From Bacillota bacterium (GTDB taxonomy: Bacteria > Bacillota > Bacilli > Alicyclobacillales > SLC66), in assembly GCA_021821085.1 (NCBI GenBank), contig JAKACV010000016.1:1-52212 (forward strand): a stretch of 52,212 nt of DNA, given 5' to 3'. Every line of letters starts with the position of its first letter. Positions within the stretch are counted from its first letter, which is position 1. The position numbers were made by a program, and so were the translations under genes. The notes under the pieces are model-generated. The model had not been told where the DNA came from. It saw only the letters and a program-made list of their open reading frames with translations, and did not search any database. Of the stretch, positions 45,023-52,212 are shown in pieces.

Positions 45023-45192
45023 CTTTTAGAGGTTGTTCAAAAAGGGTCGAGAACTCTGCGGCGCAGGGCTTCGGCTTGTGCTGGACATGCGTGCTCATGT
45101 ACCACCTATCGTACACTCCGCGCGCATGTCCAGACTTCACCAACCCCCTGCTTGCATCTTACCTCAACCCTTTTTGAACAGGTTCTTTTAGA
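45023..45192. repeat. MITE-like element, copy 1, with target duplications
   Basis: The 154-bp element (45031-45184) is flanked by the 8-bp repeat CTTTTAGA (45023-45030 and 45185-45192). Its ends carry TGTTCAAAAAGGGT in inverted orientation. Inside, CTGGACATGCG and CGCATGTCCAG form a perfect 11-bp inverted repeat. It is too short to code for anything. The second copy is at 51706-51859, about 96 percent the same by eye. Confidence 0.85.
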
Positions 45193-45312
45193 TATATGGG
45201 ATTTAAACGATCAGGTACGGCTATCTTAAGAATCTAAAATATACGCTGGATTTAATTAGCTAATTTTCAGATGAAAAAATAGGGTGATTCACTTGAAACG
45301 TTGAATTGGAAG

Positions 45313-45695
45313 AAAGGCAGATCTACACACTGCACAACAGATCGCACTAACTTATAATGGGATAAGCAGCAGCATCATCATCACCGTTGACAACGGCATA
45401 GCGGCACTGGAGGCGGTAGAACAAGCTCACGCTCTTGGAATTGACCTCAATGACATTGACCATCACCATAGGGTGTGTGTGCTGCCAAACGCCTATGCAC
45501 TGGTCCATCCTGTACTTAGAGACTAGCCATTCCCTGAATTGTGCAGAGGACCCACTCGAAGCGCGACGTATTGAGATCGAAGTGAACGGACTGAAAAAAG
45601 AGACAGACCATTCAGGAACGCATTCATCAGTCAGCGGTAGAAGAGAACCAATCGATTTTGGAATATGGTTCAGATACAGATGCGGTTGGTTGAGG
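45313..45695 (+). pseudogene. recJ: recJ fragment
   Basis: In one frame: ADLHTAQQIALTYNG, SSIIITVDNGIAALEAVEQA, HALGIDLNDIDHHH and VLPNAYALVHPVLRD, then stop. DIDHHH is the DHH motif (normally TDHH) of RecJ. A later frame reads PFPELCRG and further on RQTIQERIHQSAVEEN, matching the sequence after GAGV in RecJ. So 130-140 codons of a RecJ exonuclease remain, with an internal deletion and frameshifts; both ends of the gene are absent. The intact recJ must be elsewhere. Confidence 0.75.
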
Positions 45696-45732
45696 TAAAG
45701 TAAAAATAGGCGAAGAATAGAGGTGTTTTTAT

Positions 45733-46251
45733 TTGGTTATATGGAACGGGAAACCATTGTCATACTACGATCTTAGTTTTCACGACAAAATAGCGATGAG
45801 TCTATTGAGATCTGGATTTAGGAAAGCAGATTTCGATAACAATAATATGCTCGGTGCATGGACAGGATCACAAATGCATGTGTTTTTTCGCACAAAGTCG
45901 ATTGCAATAGCTCCACATCATCGGATCATAGAGCATACTGGCTTTCCTACTGTTTTTGACGATGAGTATGAGGCTGTGCTTGAAAAGTGGTATGCGTTTA
46001 TTGCTCGGGAAAACGAAGCTAGTGAGGATCGAACACAACATTGGACGTATATATCCGATATATATTTGAGTGTCGCGCCATGTGATGAACGACTTTTCGA
46101 AGGGGCGCATCGCGAGTTTGGTAAGCTTCCTGCATTAACAGAGCCAACTGATGCCTATGAATATACGGAAAATTTGATCCATGATGCGCAAAGGTACATC
46201 GCGTTTATGAGGAGAAAGTTTATGAAATTGGTTTTGGGGAATTCGACATAA
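45733..46251 (+). CDS. Unknown 172-residue protein
   Basis: Begins MVIWNGKPLSYYDLSFHDKI and is soluble, with many aromatic and charged residues (SFHDKIAMSLLRSGFRKADF, TGSQMHVFFRTKSIAIA, WTYISDIYLSVAPC). TTG start with AGAGGTG 7-8 bases before it. Base use is like the core rather than the GC-rich dab genes. I do not recognise a family. Its neighbours are all relics or the dab island, so context gives no hint. Confidence 0.55.
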   Translation: MVIWNGKPLSYYDLSFHDKIAMSLLRSGFRKADFDNNNMLGAWTGSQMHVFFRTKSIAIAPHHRIIEHTGFPTVFDDEYEAVLEKWYAFIARENEASEDRTQHWTYISDIYLSVAPCDERLFEGAHREFGKLPALTEPTDAYEYTENLIHDAQRYIAFMRRKFMKLVLGNST

Positions 46252-46260
46252 GGATGATTC

Positions 46261-46452
46261 ATGCGTGGAATTGAATACACTCATTTTCCCAGATGTCTAA
46301 AGAAAGCAGATGTAACGGTGAGCAAGCAAACACGTAGAGAGAAAAGATGCGAAGAATGTTTGCTTCGGGGGCTCCTAAAAAACCATCGCGATACTAATAT
46401 GCTTCTTCCTGCTCCTGCGGCCATGTTGCAATTGAAACTGAACAACTCATAG
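46261..46452 (+). CDS. Unknown 63-residue protein
   Basis: MRGIEYTHFPRCLKKADVTV, then a basic middle and CEECLLRGLL. AAGGATG lies 7 bases before the ATG and the gene starts 9 bp after the previous one, suggesting an operon. Function unknown; could be noise. Confidence 0.3.
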   Translation: MRGIEYTHFPRCLKKADVTVSKQTRREKRCEECLLRGLLKNHRDTNMLLPAPAAMLQLKLNNS

Positions 46453-46569
46453 CTCAAGCATAATGAAATACTTCCATTATAGGTGTTTCATTAGATATTT
46501 TACTAATAATTACAGAAAATCTTTTTTATATCTCCCTACATTCTACTAACCCAAATTTTGAATTTTGGT

Positions 46570-46690
46570 CTCATTAAGTCGCGTCCCGACAGGGGCGTGA
46601 TTTTTATTCGGGCACTACAACCTTCGTTCCACCATGCGATGCTCACGGCGTAGAGGATTCGTCATGCGCAGTTTCTTGTACATTTCCTGT
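46570..46690 (-). mobile_element. 3' fragment of the window-start transposase element
   Basis: Read on the minus strand, this matches 790-895: the coding text MTNPLRREHRMVERRL corresponds to MTDPLRREHWIVDRRL, and the bases after the stop (TAGTGCCCGAA) also match. An in-frame stop a little upstream shows decay. Nothing resembling the N-terminal part is nearby. Confidence 0.75.
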
Positions 46691-47128
46691 ACTCAATCGA
46701 AGCCCTTCAGTGATAGCACGAACCGCAAAATATCCTTGACAAATACAGTCGACATCCTCCCCCATCAAGTTTCAAAGTAATGGTAATCCGTCGAGAACCA
46801 TCGTAGGGGCGCTCTATGTAAATCTCGTCATCCGCCTCAGTACTACTTCGTTTGCTGAATGCGGCATGTGCTTGTAATATAGGCTTGTCCCTTGCCGCCA
46901 TTGCCAAGCATTCATTCCTGCTCCAGGTTGAGGCCATATTTTTTGATTCACTCAAGTTGAGTGGTTTGCTTGCTGACTTGTGCGTATAGATAACCTACTT
47001 TCCGCTCCTGCTCTTTGTGTTGTTTCACAGCTTTGCGCTCGAATAAAAACGTTGGATATATTTTCTTAATAAGTATTCTTTTGTTGTCTCGATTGCACAT
47101 GGGGACACCATACTCTGACTGTGGGGGG

Positions 47129-47157
47129 TTGCTTATTCGCAAGCTGTTTCGTATAAT
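47129..47157 (+). promoter_or_regulatory. Sigma-A promoter of the dab operon
   Basis: TTGCTT (47129-47134), exactly 17 bases, TATAAT (47152-47157), about 220 bp before dabB. A second TATAAT is at 47181-47186 without a good -35. The region 46700-47376 otherwise shows no convincing gene. Confidence 0.55.
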
Positions 47158-47376
47158 AAATAACGAATATAAATTCACGATATAATTGTCATGTATTAAG
47201 CGGGAATAACAGTAGGTGATGTTACTACAGGCTATTTGCCAACGGCCTGATCCGAACCTGCTTTATGCTTTGATACCACTGCCACCGGGCACAGTATTGG
47301 CGACTATAAGTCATGAAAGGCGATTTTGGTCACGTGTGTTTGGTCTTCTACATTCTACGATAAGGTGGTTATTGAT

Positions 47377-49038
47377 ATGCAATTCGTTCCAAGTATGATA
47401 ACATCCGAACTCATTCTGATTTTACCTTGGCCACTGTTTGTAGTTGGTCTTGTGGTCGGAATCGGTGCTGACCGCCATGCCCGACTGATGAGGGGATTGA
47501 CAACGGGTGCTACCTGGTTCGCTTTGGTGTGTGCGGTTTTGGCAGCAGTGACATATACATTGGGGATGACACAATCCGCAACCTATCTTTCCGTAAAATT
47601 ACCAGATGGGCTGGGCCTGCTCTCGATCAGCGTCGAAGTCAACGATCTCACCGTGCTCATGCTGTTGCTGGTAGCCTTCGTTGGCATGATCGTCGCTCGT
47701 TATTCGTACACCTATCTGGATGGCGACACTCATGAAGGACGCTTCCATCGGTGGCTGAGCCTCACGTTAGGGTCATTCTTAACGCTGATTTTCTCTGGTA
47801 ATATATGGATTTTTTTGATCTTTTGGATTGCCACAAGCCTATGTCTGCATGAGTTGTTGGCGTTCTATCACAAGCGCCCCGTCGCGGTGCTTGCTGCCCG
47901 TAAGAAATACCTGCTTCACAGGATTGCGGATGTAAGCCTGTTTGCGGCCTTTGTGCTCATCGCCTGCACACTGCATACGTCGCAATTCGCCAGTATCGCA
48001 TCCGTGTTCGCTACGACTCACGGACCTCTGCCAGAAACCTTGCAGATCGCGAGCGGTCTCATCGTCTTGAGTGCGGTCCTAAAGAGTGCGCAATTCCCAT
48101 TCCACGGCTGGCTTATTCAAGTCATGGAAGCACCGACACCGGTGTCGGCGTTGTTACATGCCGGCATCATATACACTGGCGCGTTTTTAATTCTGCGTAC
48201 GATTCCAATCATGTCACGGGTGGGGTGGACCCAAGATGCGCTGATCCTGGTGGGACTGGTTTCCATAGCTGCAGCTTCTCTTATGATGATGACAGCGACC
48301 AATATTAAGGGGTCACTTGCCTATTCAACCTGCGCGCAGATGGGTTTCATGCTCATGGAATGTGGTCTTGGTCTGTACAGCCTAGTGGTGTTGCATATTG
48401 TCTCGCACTCAGTCTATAAGGCTCATGCTTTCCTATCATCGGGCAGCGTTGTTGATCATTTCCGGGTGCCTGTGTTACCGGCTGTATCTCGCGCCGCGAC
48501 AGTGTGGAAGGTGATGCAGAGTCTTACAGTTGCGGTGCCGATAGTCATCGGTATAGGAGCCGTTTTTGGGGTGCCCTTATCCCAACAGCCCGCGCTGATC
48601 GTCATGGGGGTGATTTTGACGATTGCCATCTCTCAGTTGCTGCTGCAAGCTTTGAATATGGGTGAAATCGGAATAAACAGATTGTTGCCGGCGATGATCG
48701 GCCTAAGTGCACTGGTTTCCATGGCCTATTTCGGCTTCGATACGCTGTTTACAGAGCTGCTTGGTGCGAGTCTGGACACCGCCCGAATAGCAGCTGGTGG
48801 TGTTCAGGACGGGCTCTTGGGGCTGATCATCGCAGTGTTCGTGGGCCTCCTGCTTGTACAGCAGATGTTGCCACGGGTTCCGCATAACCCATTTTGGCAG
48901 GCGACCTATGTGCATCTCTACAATGGACTCTACATTGATACGTTCTTTACCCGGATGGTCCGGAGTTTTGGGCCAGTCGGCATCGCCGAACCATTATGGA
49001 GAGCAAGCGAAGGCCAATCACGGGAGGTGGAATCATGA
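47377..49038 (+). CDS. dabB: DabB, membrane subunit of the inorganic carbon pump
   Basis: NuoL/MrpA-like proton-conducting membrane protein. In Halothiobacillus DabB forms a complex with DabA that accumulates inorganic carbon as bicarbonate, probably driven by cation flux. About 553 residues with roughly 13-14 hydrophobic helices; LKSAQFPFHGWLIQVMEAPT then VSALLHAGIIYTGAFLI is the complex-I signature, and HIVSHSVYKAHAFLSSGSVV the conserved Lys/His helix. ATG at 47377 follows AAGGTGG by 7-9 bases. Overlaps dabA by 4 bp (ATGA). Base content is visibly higher than in the core genes. Confidence 0.88.
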   Translation: MQFVPSMITSELILILPWPLFVVGLVVGIGADRHARLMRGLTTGATWFALVCAVLAAVTYTLGMTQSATYLSVKLPDGLGLLSISVEVNDLTVLMLLLVAFVGMIVARYSYTYLDGDTHEGRFHRWLSLTLGSFLTLIFSGNIWIFLIFWIATSLCLHELLAFYHKRPVAVLAARKKYLLHRIADVSLFAAFVLIACTLHTSQFASIASVFATTHGPLPETLQIASGLIVLSAVLKSAQFPFHGWLIQVMEAPTPVSALLHAGIIYTGAFLILRTIPIMSRVGWTQDALILVGLVSIAAASLMMMTATNIKGSLAYSTCAQMGFMLMECGLGLYSLVVLHIVSHSVYKAHAFLSSGSVVDHFRVPVLPAVSRAATVWKVMQSLTVAVPIVIGIGAVFGVPLSQQPALIVMGVILTIAISQLLLQALNMGEIGINRLLPAMIGLSALVSMAYFGFDTLFTELLGASLDTARIAAGGVQDGLLGLIIAVFVGLLLVQQMLPRVPHNPFWQATYVHLYNGLYIDTFFTRMVRSFGPVGIAEPLWRASEGQSREVES

Positions 49039-51509
49039 ACGTAATGGATGCATATGGATCGCTCATGGACAAGGTGGATGTGGCCTGCCAGCGTATTGCG
49101 CCTTTGTGGCCGATCAAAAATTTCGTGGCGGTCAACCCGTATTTCGGTCTGAGTGATCAGTCGTTTTGGCAGGTACATAAGACACTTGAGCGTATCACCG
49201 GTGTGGGACTGAGTATGCCCCGTGCCTACTATCACGAGCAAATTGCGAGCGGCCGAATTACGCGCACCGATTTGGCGGCGGCGCTGCAGGAGTTAGGGAG
49301 CTTATGGGACGTTCCAACTTTTGAGCAGGTGCTTGCCCGTGAGACCTCGTCGTCGATGGCGCCACTCACTCTCGTCACGGACGTGCTCGGAGGACTCGAC
49401 GATCAGGACTGGTCGAATTTCGTCGTTGAGCGAATCAGCCAATACTGTGCCGCTTATTTTGACGAGGGTCAAGCGCTGTGGTCGATGCCTTGGCGCGATA
49501 AGTCGCTCTATAGTGGCTGGCTCGAATTTAATCACATCGATAAAAGTCCATGGATGATGGGCGTGAGAGGCATGGGTGAGGCGACAACTGAATTGCCGGA
49601 TACCGCACAGGGCACCATTGTTTGGGCGTTGCGAGTACTTTCTGTACCACCGGAGGCGGTCGATGATTATCTGCATGCGACGTTATTGAGCGTCGGCGGT
49701 TGGGCGGGATGGACACGCTACTGGCGCTGGCAGGCGGAACTCGAGAAAGGTCACGACGACTCGATACGCGATCTACTCGCCATACGTCTTGCATGGGACG
49801 CCTTGCTCTATAAGTTGCGCTATAGCGAAGCGCTTGAGACGTATTGGCGTCAAGCCGTGGCGGCAATCACTAAGCCTGTGGGTCATGCCAATGTCGCGCT
49901 CCAGGTCGATGCGGTGTTACAAACGGCCTTCGAGAGAGGCTATCAAAGACAACTGGCGACATCCTTGATTGTTGCCGACGGTGTGGCGCAACGGAACGGT
50001 CGACCTGACTTGCAGGCGGTTTTTTGTATCGACGTGCGTTCGGAGGTTTACCGACGTGCACTAGAAACGGTTGCGCCAAGGGTTCAGACTCTCGGTTTCG
50101 CTGGGTTTTTCGGTATTATGATGGAATATCTCCCCTTTGGCGCCGTCGAAGCCAAGAGACATCTTCCCATATTGTTCAATCCTTCCTATCGCATATGTGA
50201 GCGTTTAGACAGTGCGGATGCGCAGGAGGCGGACAAACTGATCGTTCGGCGCCACACACGAATGCGCGTGGCCAACGCCTGGAAAACCTTTAAAATTTCA
50301 GCGTCATCGTGTTTCTCGTTCGTCGAGGCGGTCGGTTTATTGTCGGCCTCGAAACTCGTAAGCGACAGCATGGGATGGACGCGCCCGGTTTCGCAACCCG
50401 ATCGCAAGGGTCTACATGCTGGGGTACACGGCCGCTTGGGTCCAGGGCTGACCTCCTGGGCAGCCGGGTCAGGAGCATGCGCGGATGGCGATTCGACGGG
50501 TATTCCTGAGGCTGACCGCTTTGCGGCGGCTGAATTCGTCTTGCGAAATATGGGGTTGATCCGAGACTTTGCGCGGTTGGTGTTGTTTGTCGGGCATGGT
50601 AGTACCACAGTCAATAACCCGCAGGCAACAGGCCTTGATTGTGGCGCCTGCGCCGGTCAGTCTGGCGAGGCCAGTGCCCGTATCGCAGTCGCGTTGCTAA
50701 ATGATCCGTTGACTCGTAGCGGTCTCGCGCAAAAGGGTATTGAAATCCCTGCAGACACCTATTTTATAGCTTGTCTGCATGATACCACCACCGATGAGGT
50801 GCAGTTGTTCAACATGGATGATGTGCCATCTTCGCATACTGCAGACGTGGCCCAATTGCGTCAGTGGTTAGCAGCAGCAGGACAGATGACCCGCATGGAG
50901 CGTGCGACTTTTTTAGGGATTGGAGATTTACCCATGCCAACGATCCACGCGGATATGCGGAGACGCACTCGCGACTGGGCGCAGTTGCGCCCAGAATGGG
51001 CGTTGGCTGGTAACGCCGCCTTTATAGCAGCTCCGCGTACCCGCACGGCGCACTGCGATCTGGCTGGCCGCGCGTTCTTGCATGAGTACAATTGGCACAA
51101 CGACGCCAATTTTGGCACGCTACAACTGATTATGACCGCACCCATGATCGTGGCCAACTGGATCAATATGCAGTACTACGGATCAGTGGTCGATAATCGT
51201 CGGTTTGGCAGCGGCAACAAGGTCCTGCATAACGTGGTGGGCGGTTCGATCGGCGTGCTTGAAGGTAACGGCGGCGACTTGAGAGTGGGTTTGGCGTTAC
51301 AGTCTCTGCACGACGGCGCAAAGTGGATGCACGAGCCGATGCGTCTCAATGTCATCATCGAGGCGCCGCAGCGTGCCATCGATGACGTAATCGCCCGCCA
51401 TGACATGGTGCGGGAACTGATCGAAAATGCATGGATCCACCTTTTCCAGATCGACGAGGATGGGAACATGAATCGTCGCGGAACCGACAAGCAGTGGCGT
51501 CGCTACTAA
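49035..51509 (+). CDS. dabA: DabA (DUF2309), catalytic-type subunit of the inorganic carbon pump
   Basis: Peripheral zinc protein with beta-carbonic-anhydrase-like metal site; thought to hydrate CO2 directionally when bound to DabB. 824 residues. Metal ligands as in Halothiobacillus DabA (C351, D353, H524, C539): here Cys331 and Asp333 in FCIDVRSEVYRR, His521 in VGHGSTTVNNP, Cys536 in GLDCGACAGQSG, with the same internal spacing (2 and 15). ATG at 49035 has GGGAGGTGG 5 bases upstream. Rich in GC (41 of 60 at 50641-50700), unlike the core (25 of 60 at 9061-9120). Confidence 0.93.
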   Translation: MNVMDAYGSLMDKVDVACQRIAPLWPIKNFVAVNPYFGLSDQSFWQVHKTLERITGVGLSMPRAYYHEQIASGRITRTDLAAALQELGSLWDVPTFEQVLARETSSSMAPLTLVTDVLGGLDDQDWSNFVVERISQYCAAYFDEGQALWSMPWRDKSLYSGWLEFNHIDKSPWMMGVRGMGEATTELPDTAQGTIVWALRVLSVPPEAVDDYLHATLLSVGGWAGWTRYWRWQAELEKGHDDSIRDLLAIRLAWDALLYKLRYSEALETYWRQAVAAITKPVGHANVALQVDAVLQTAFERGYQRQLATSLIVADGVAQRNGRPDLQAVFCIDVRSEVYRRALETVAPRVQTLGFAGFFGIMMEYLPFGAVEAKRHLPILFNPSYRICERLDSADAQEADKLIVRRHTRMRVANAWKTFKISASSCFSFVEAVGLLSASKLVSDSMGWTRPVSQPDRKGLHAGVHGRLGPGLTSWAAGSGACADGDSTGIPEADRFAAAEFVLRNMGLIRDFARLVLFVGHGSTTVNNPQATGLDCGACAGQSGEASARIAVALLNDPLTRSGLAQKGIEIPADTYFIACLHDTTTDEVQLFNMDDVPSSHTADVAQLRQWLAAAGQMTRMERATFLGIGDLPMPTIHADMRRRTRDWAQLRPEWALAGNAAFIAAPRTRTAHCDLAGRAFLHEYNWHNDANFGTLQLIMTAPMIVANWINMQYYGSVVDNRRFGSGNKVLHNVVGGSIGVLEGNGGDLRVGLALQSLHDGAKWMHEPMRLNVIIEAPQRAIDDVIARHDMVRELIENAWIHLFQIDEDGNMNRRGTDKQWRRY

Positions 51510-51527
51510 ACGACCGGATTGATCATG

Positions 51528-51568
51528 TGAAAGCTCTAAGCGCTGTCCATGTGGCATTGGAGCTTTCA
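51528..51568 (+). terminator. Hairpin after dabA
   Basis: TGAAAGCTC and GAGCTTTCA, 9-bp perfect stem, loop about 23 bases, followed by TCTTATACC. Confidence 0.55.
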
Positions 51569-51705
51569 TCTTATACCGCGCAGATTGTAGTTTTACTCAC
51601 GTAACATGTTAAGGGACGGATGAGTTGGGGGTCGAAGCCTTCGTTTCTGTTTTTACGACAGTAGCGAACTCTCGTTAATTTTCGGACGATTTTGTTTTTA
51701 TAAGA

Positions 51706-51859
51706 GGTTGTTCAAAAAGGGTCGAGAACTCTGCGTCGCAGGGCTTCGGCTTGTGCTGGACATGCGTGCTCATGTACCACCTATCGTACACTCCGCGCGC
51801 ATGTCCAGACTTCACGAAACCTCTGCTTGCATCTTACCTCACCCCTTTTTGAACAGGCT
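51706..51859. repeat. MITE-like element, copy 2
   Basis: Same 154-bp element as 45031-45184 in the same orientation, about six differences by eye, mostly in the right third. Flanking bases TTATAAGA and CTATAACA agree in 6 of 8, so its target duplication is worn or absent. Confidence 0.85.
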
Positions 51860-51985
51860 CTATAACATTTTCTCCGAGTGAAGCTGTATCGATATGGCGC
51901 CACTAGAGTGAGTTAACAAGGCAATAAAGAGATTATATGAGTTTTACATAGAGATATAAATGTACAATCATCTTGATTAGGTCAG

Positions 51986-52138
51986 GGAACCTGGGTATTC
52001 CGGAGCCATACTCGGATGCCCTCCTAGTTCCGGTGTTTTTCAAGAATGATGTGGCTCTTCTGTATTTTGGGTGATCGATTATGTGATAGAACTTGCCTAC
52101 TAGGAGTCCGTCCGATGGATTATCGGGGCGGGACTCCT
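51986..52138 (+). other. Possible structured leader RNA with terminator-like hairpin
   Basis: GGAAC (51986-51990) and GTTCC (52027-52031) close a stem around GGGTATTCCG/CGGATGCCC. At 52102-52138 AGGAGTCC and GGACTCCT enclose CCGAT/ATCGG, followed by TTCCATCC. It could be a leader or short RNA; it resembles no riboswitch I know. The rest of 51860-52212 has no gene. Confidence 0.25.
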
Positions 52139-52212
52139 TTCCATCCTGTTTGTTCCAATTTCTAGTCTTTGTTCTGTTTATTCTAGGCTTTCAATATTTT
52201 TTTGCATAATTA

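Noticed and set aside
46707-46955. Minus-strand frame reading DDEIYIERPYDGSRRITITL
   Set aside because: Its composition looks protein-like, but the start is a TTG without a ribosome site, it adjoins an IS fragment, and I cannot place it in a family. It may be a relic, but the evidence is too thin to list as a gene.
47216-47398. 60-codon frame before dabB
   Set aside because: No protein-like composition or family and it overlaps the dabB start; treated as leader sequence.
45031-51859. Calling the two repeats and dab genes a composite transposon
   Set aside because: The repeats carry no transposase, their outer flanks do not form a shared target duplication, and each appears to have inserted independently.

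Overview
The window reads as a chromosomal segment of an endospore-forming Firmicute of the Bacillales. It carries the complete eight-gene spoIIIA operon, spoIVB and spo0A, an AhrC-type arginine repressor, EF-P with Lys32 in the loop, and strong AGGAGG ribosome sites with many GTG and TTG starts. The gene set (ferredoxin-NADP reductase of the TrxB-like type, a TsaD paralogue beside nusB, DabAB) would suit an Alicyclobacillaceae-like, possibly acidophilic organism. That family placement is inference; no rRNA gene is present to settle it.

Layout. 1-950 is a decayed transposase element. 995-26739 is a conserved, almost entirely plus-strand core: Xaa-Pro peptidase and efp; spoIIIAA-AH; accB-accC; asp23-amaP-DUF2273-nusB-tsaD paralogue; ferredoxin-NADP reductase; folD-xseA-xseB-ispA; a DUF1657 gene; dxs-tlyA-(unknown membrane protein)-nadK-argR-recN-spoIVB; and spo0A. 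This follows the classical Bacillus yqh/yqi/yqx order (efp ... spoIIIA ... acc ... nusB-folD-xse-isp-dxs-yqxC-ahrC-recN-spoIVB-spo0A) with local insertions. The spo0A upstream region shows a sigma-H-like promoter overlapping a 0A box.

26740-41400 is more mixed: a decayed multidrug-efflux gene, a TIGR03826/YvyF-like zinc protein, an EamA transporter, thiM, tpx, an IclR regulator, convergent minus-strand NlpC/P60 hydrolase and PhzF genes, a histidine phosphatase, a decayed quinone oxidoreductase, a small glycine-rich protein, a D-Ala-D-Ala carboxypeptidase with a GH1 glycosidase and fumC, a decayed RRE-ThiF (RiPP/TOMM-type) gene, and an SCP2-like protein. acnA (41418-44135) is followed by a small CxxC carboxymuconolactone decarboxylase/AhpD-like gene behind a 13-bp inverted repeat.

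44600-52212 is an accessory zone. It holds a possible XRE regulator relic, a recJ fragment, an unknown 172-aa gene, a second fragment of the 5'-end transposase, and dabB-dabA, an inorganic-carbon accumulation pair with clearly higher GC than the core. Two 154-bp copies of a structured MITE-like repeat (45031-45184 and 51706-51859) bracket this zone; the first has 8-bp target duplications.

Most genes are ordinary and well conserved. The less expected material is the DabAB island with its paired repeats, the broken RiPP-type gene with adjacent long perfect hairpins, the cysteine-rich AhpD-like protein with an operator-like palindrome, and a few small uncharacterised proteins. No rRNA, tRNA or CRISPR array was seen.
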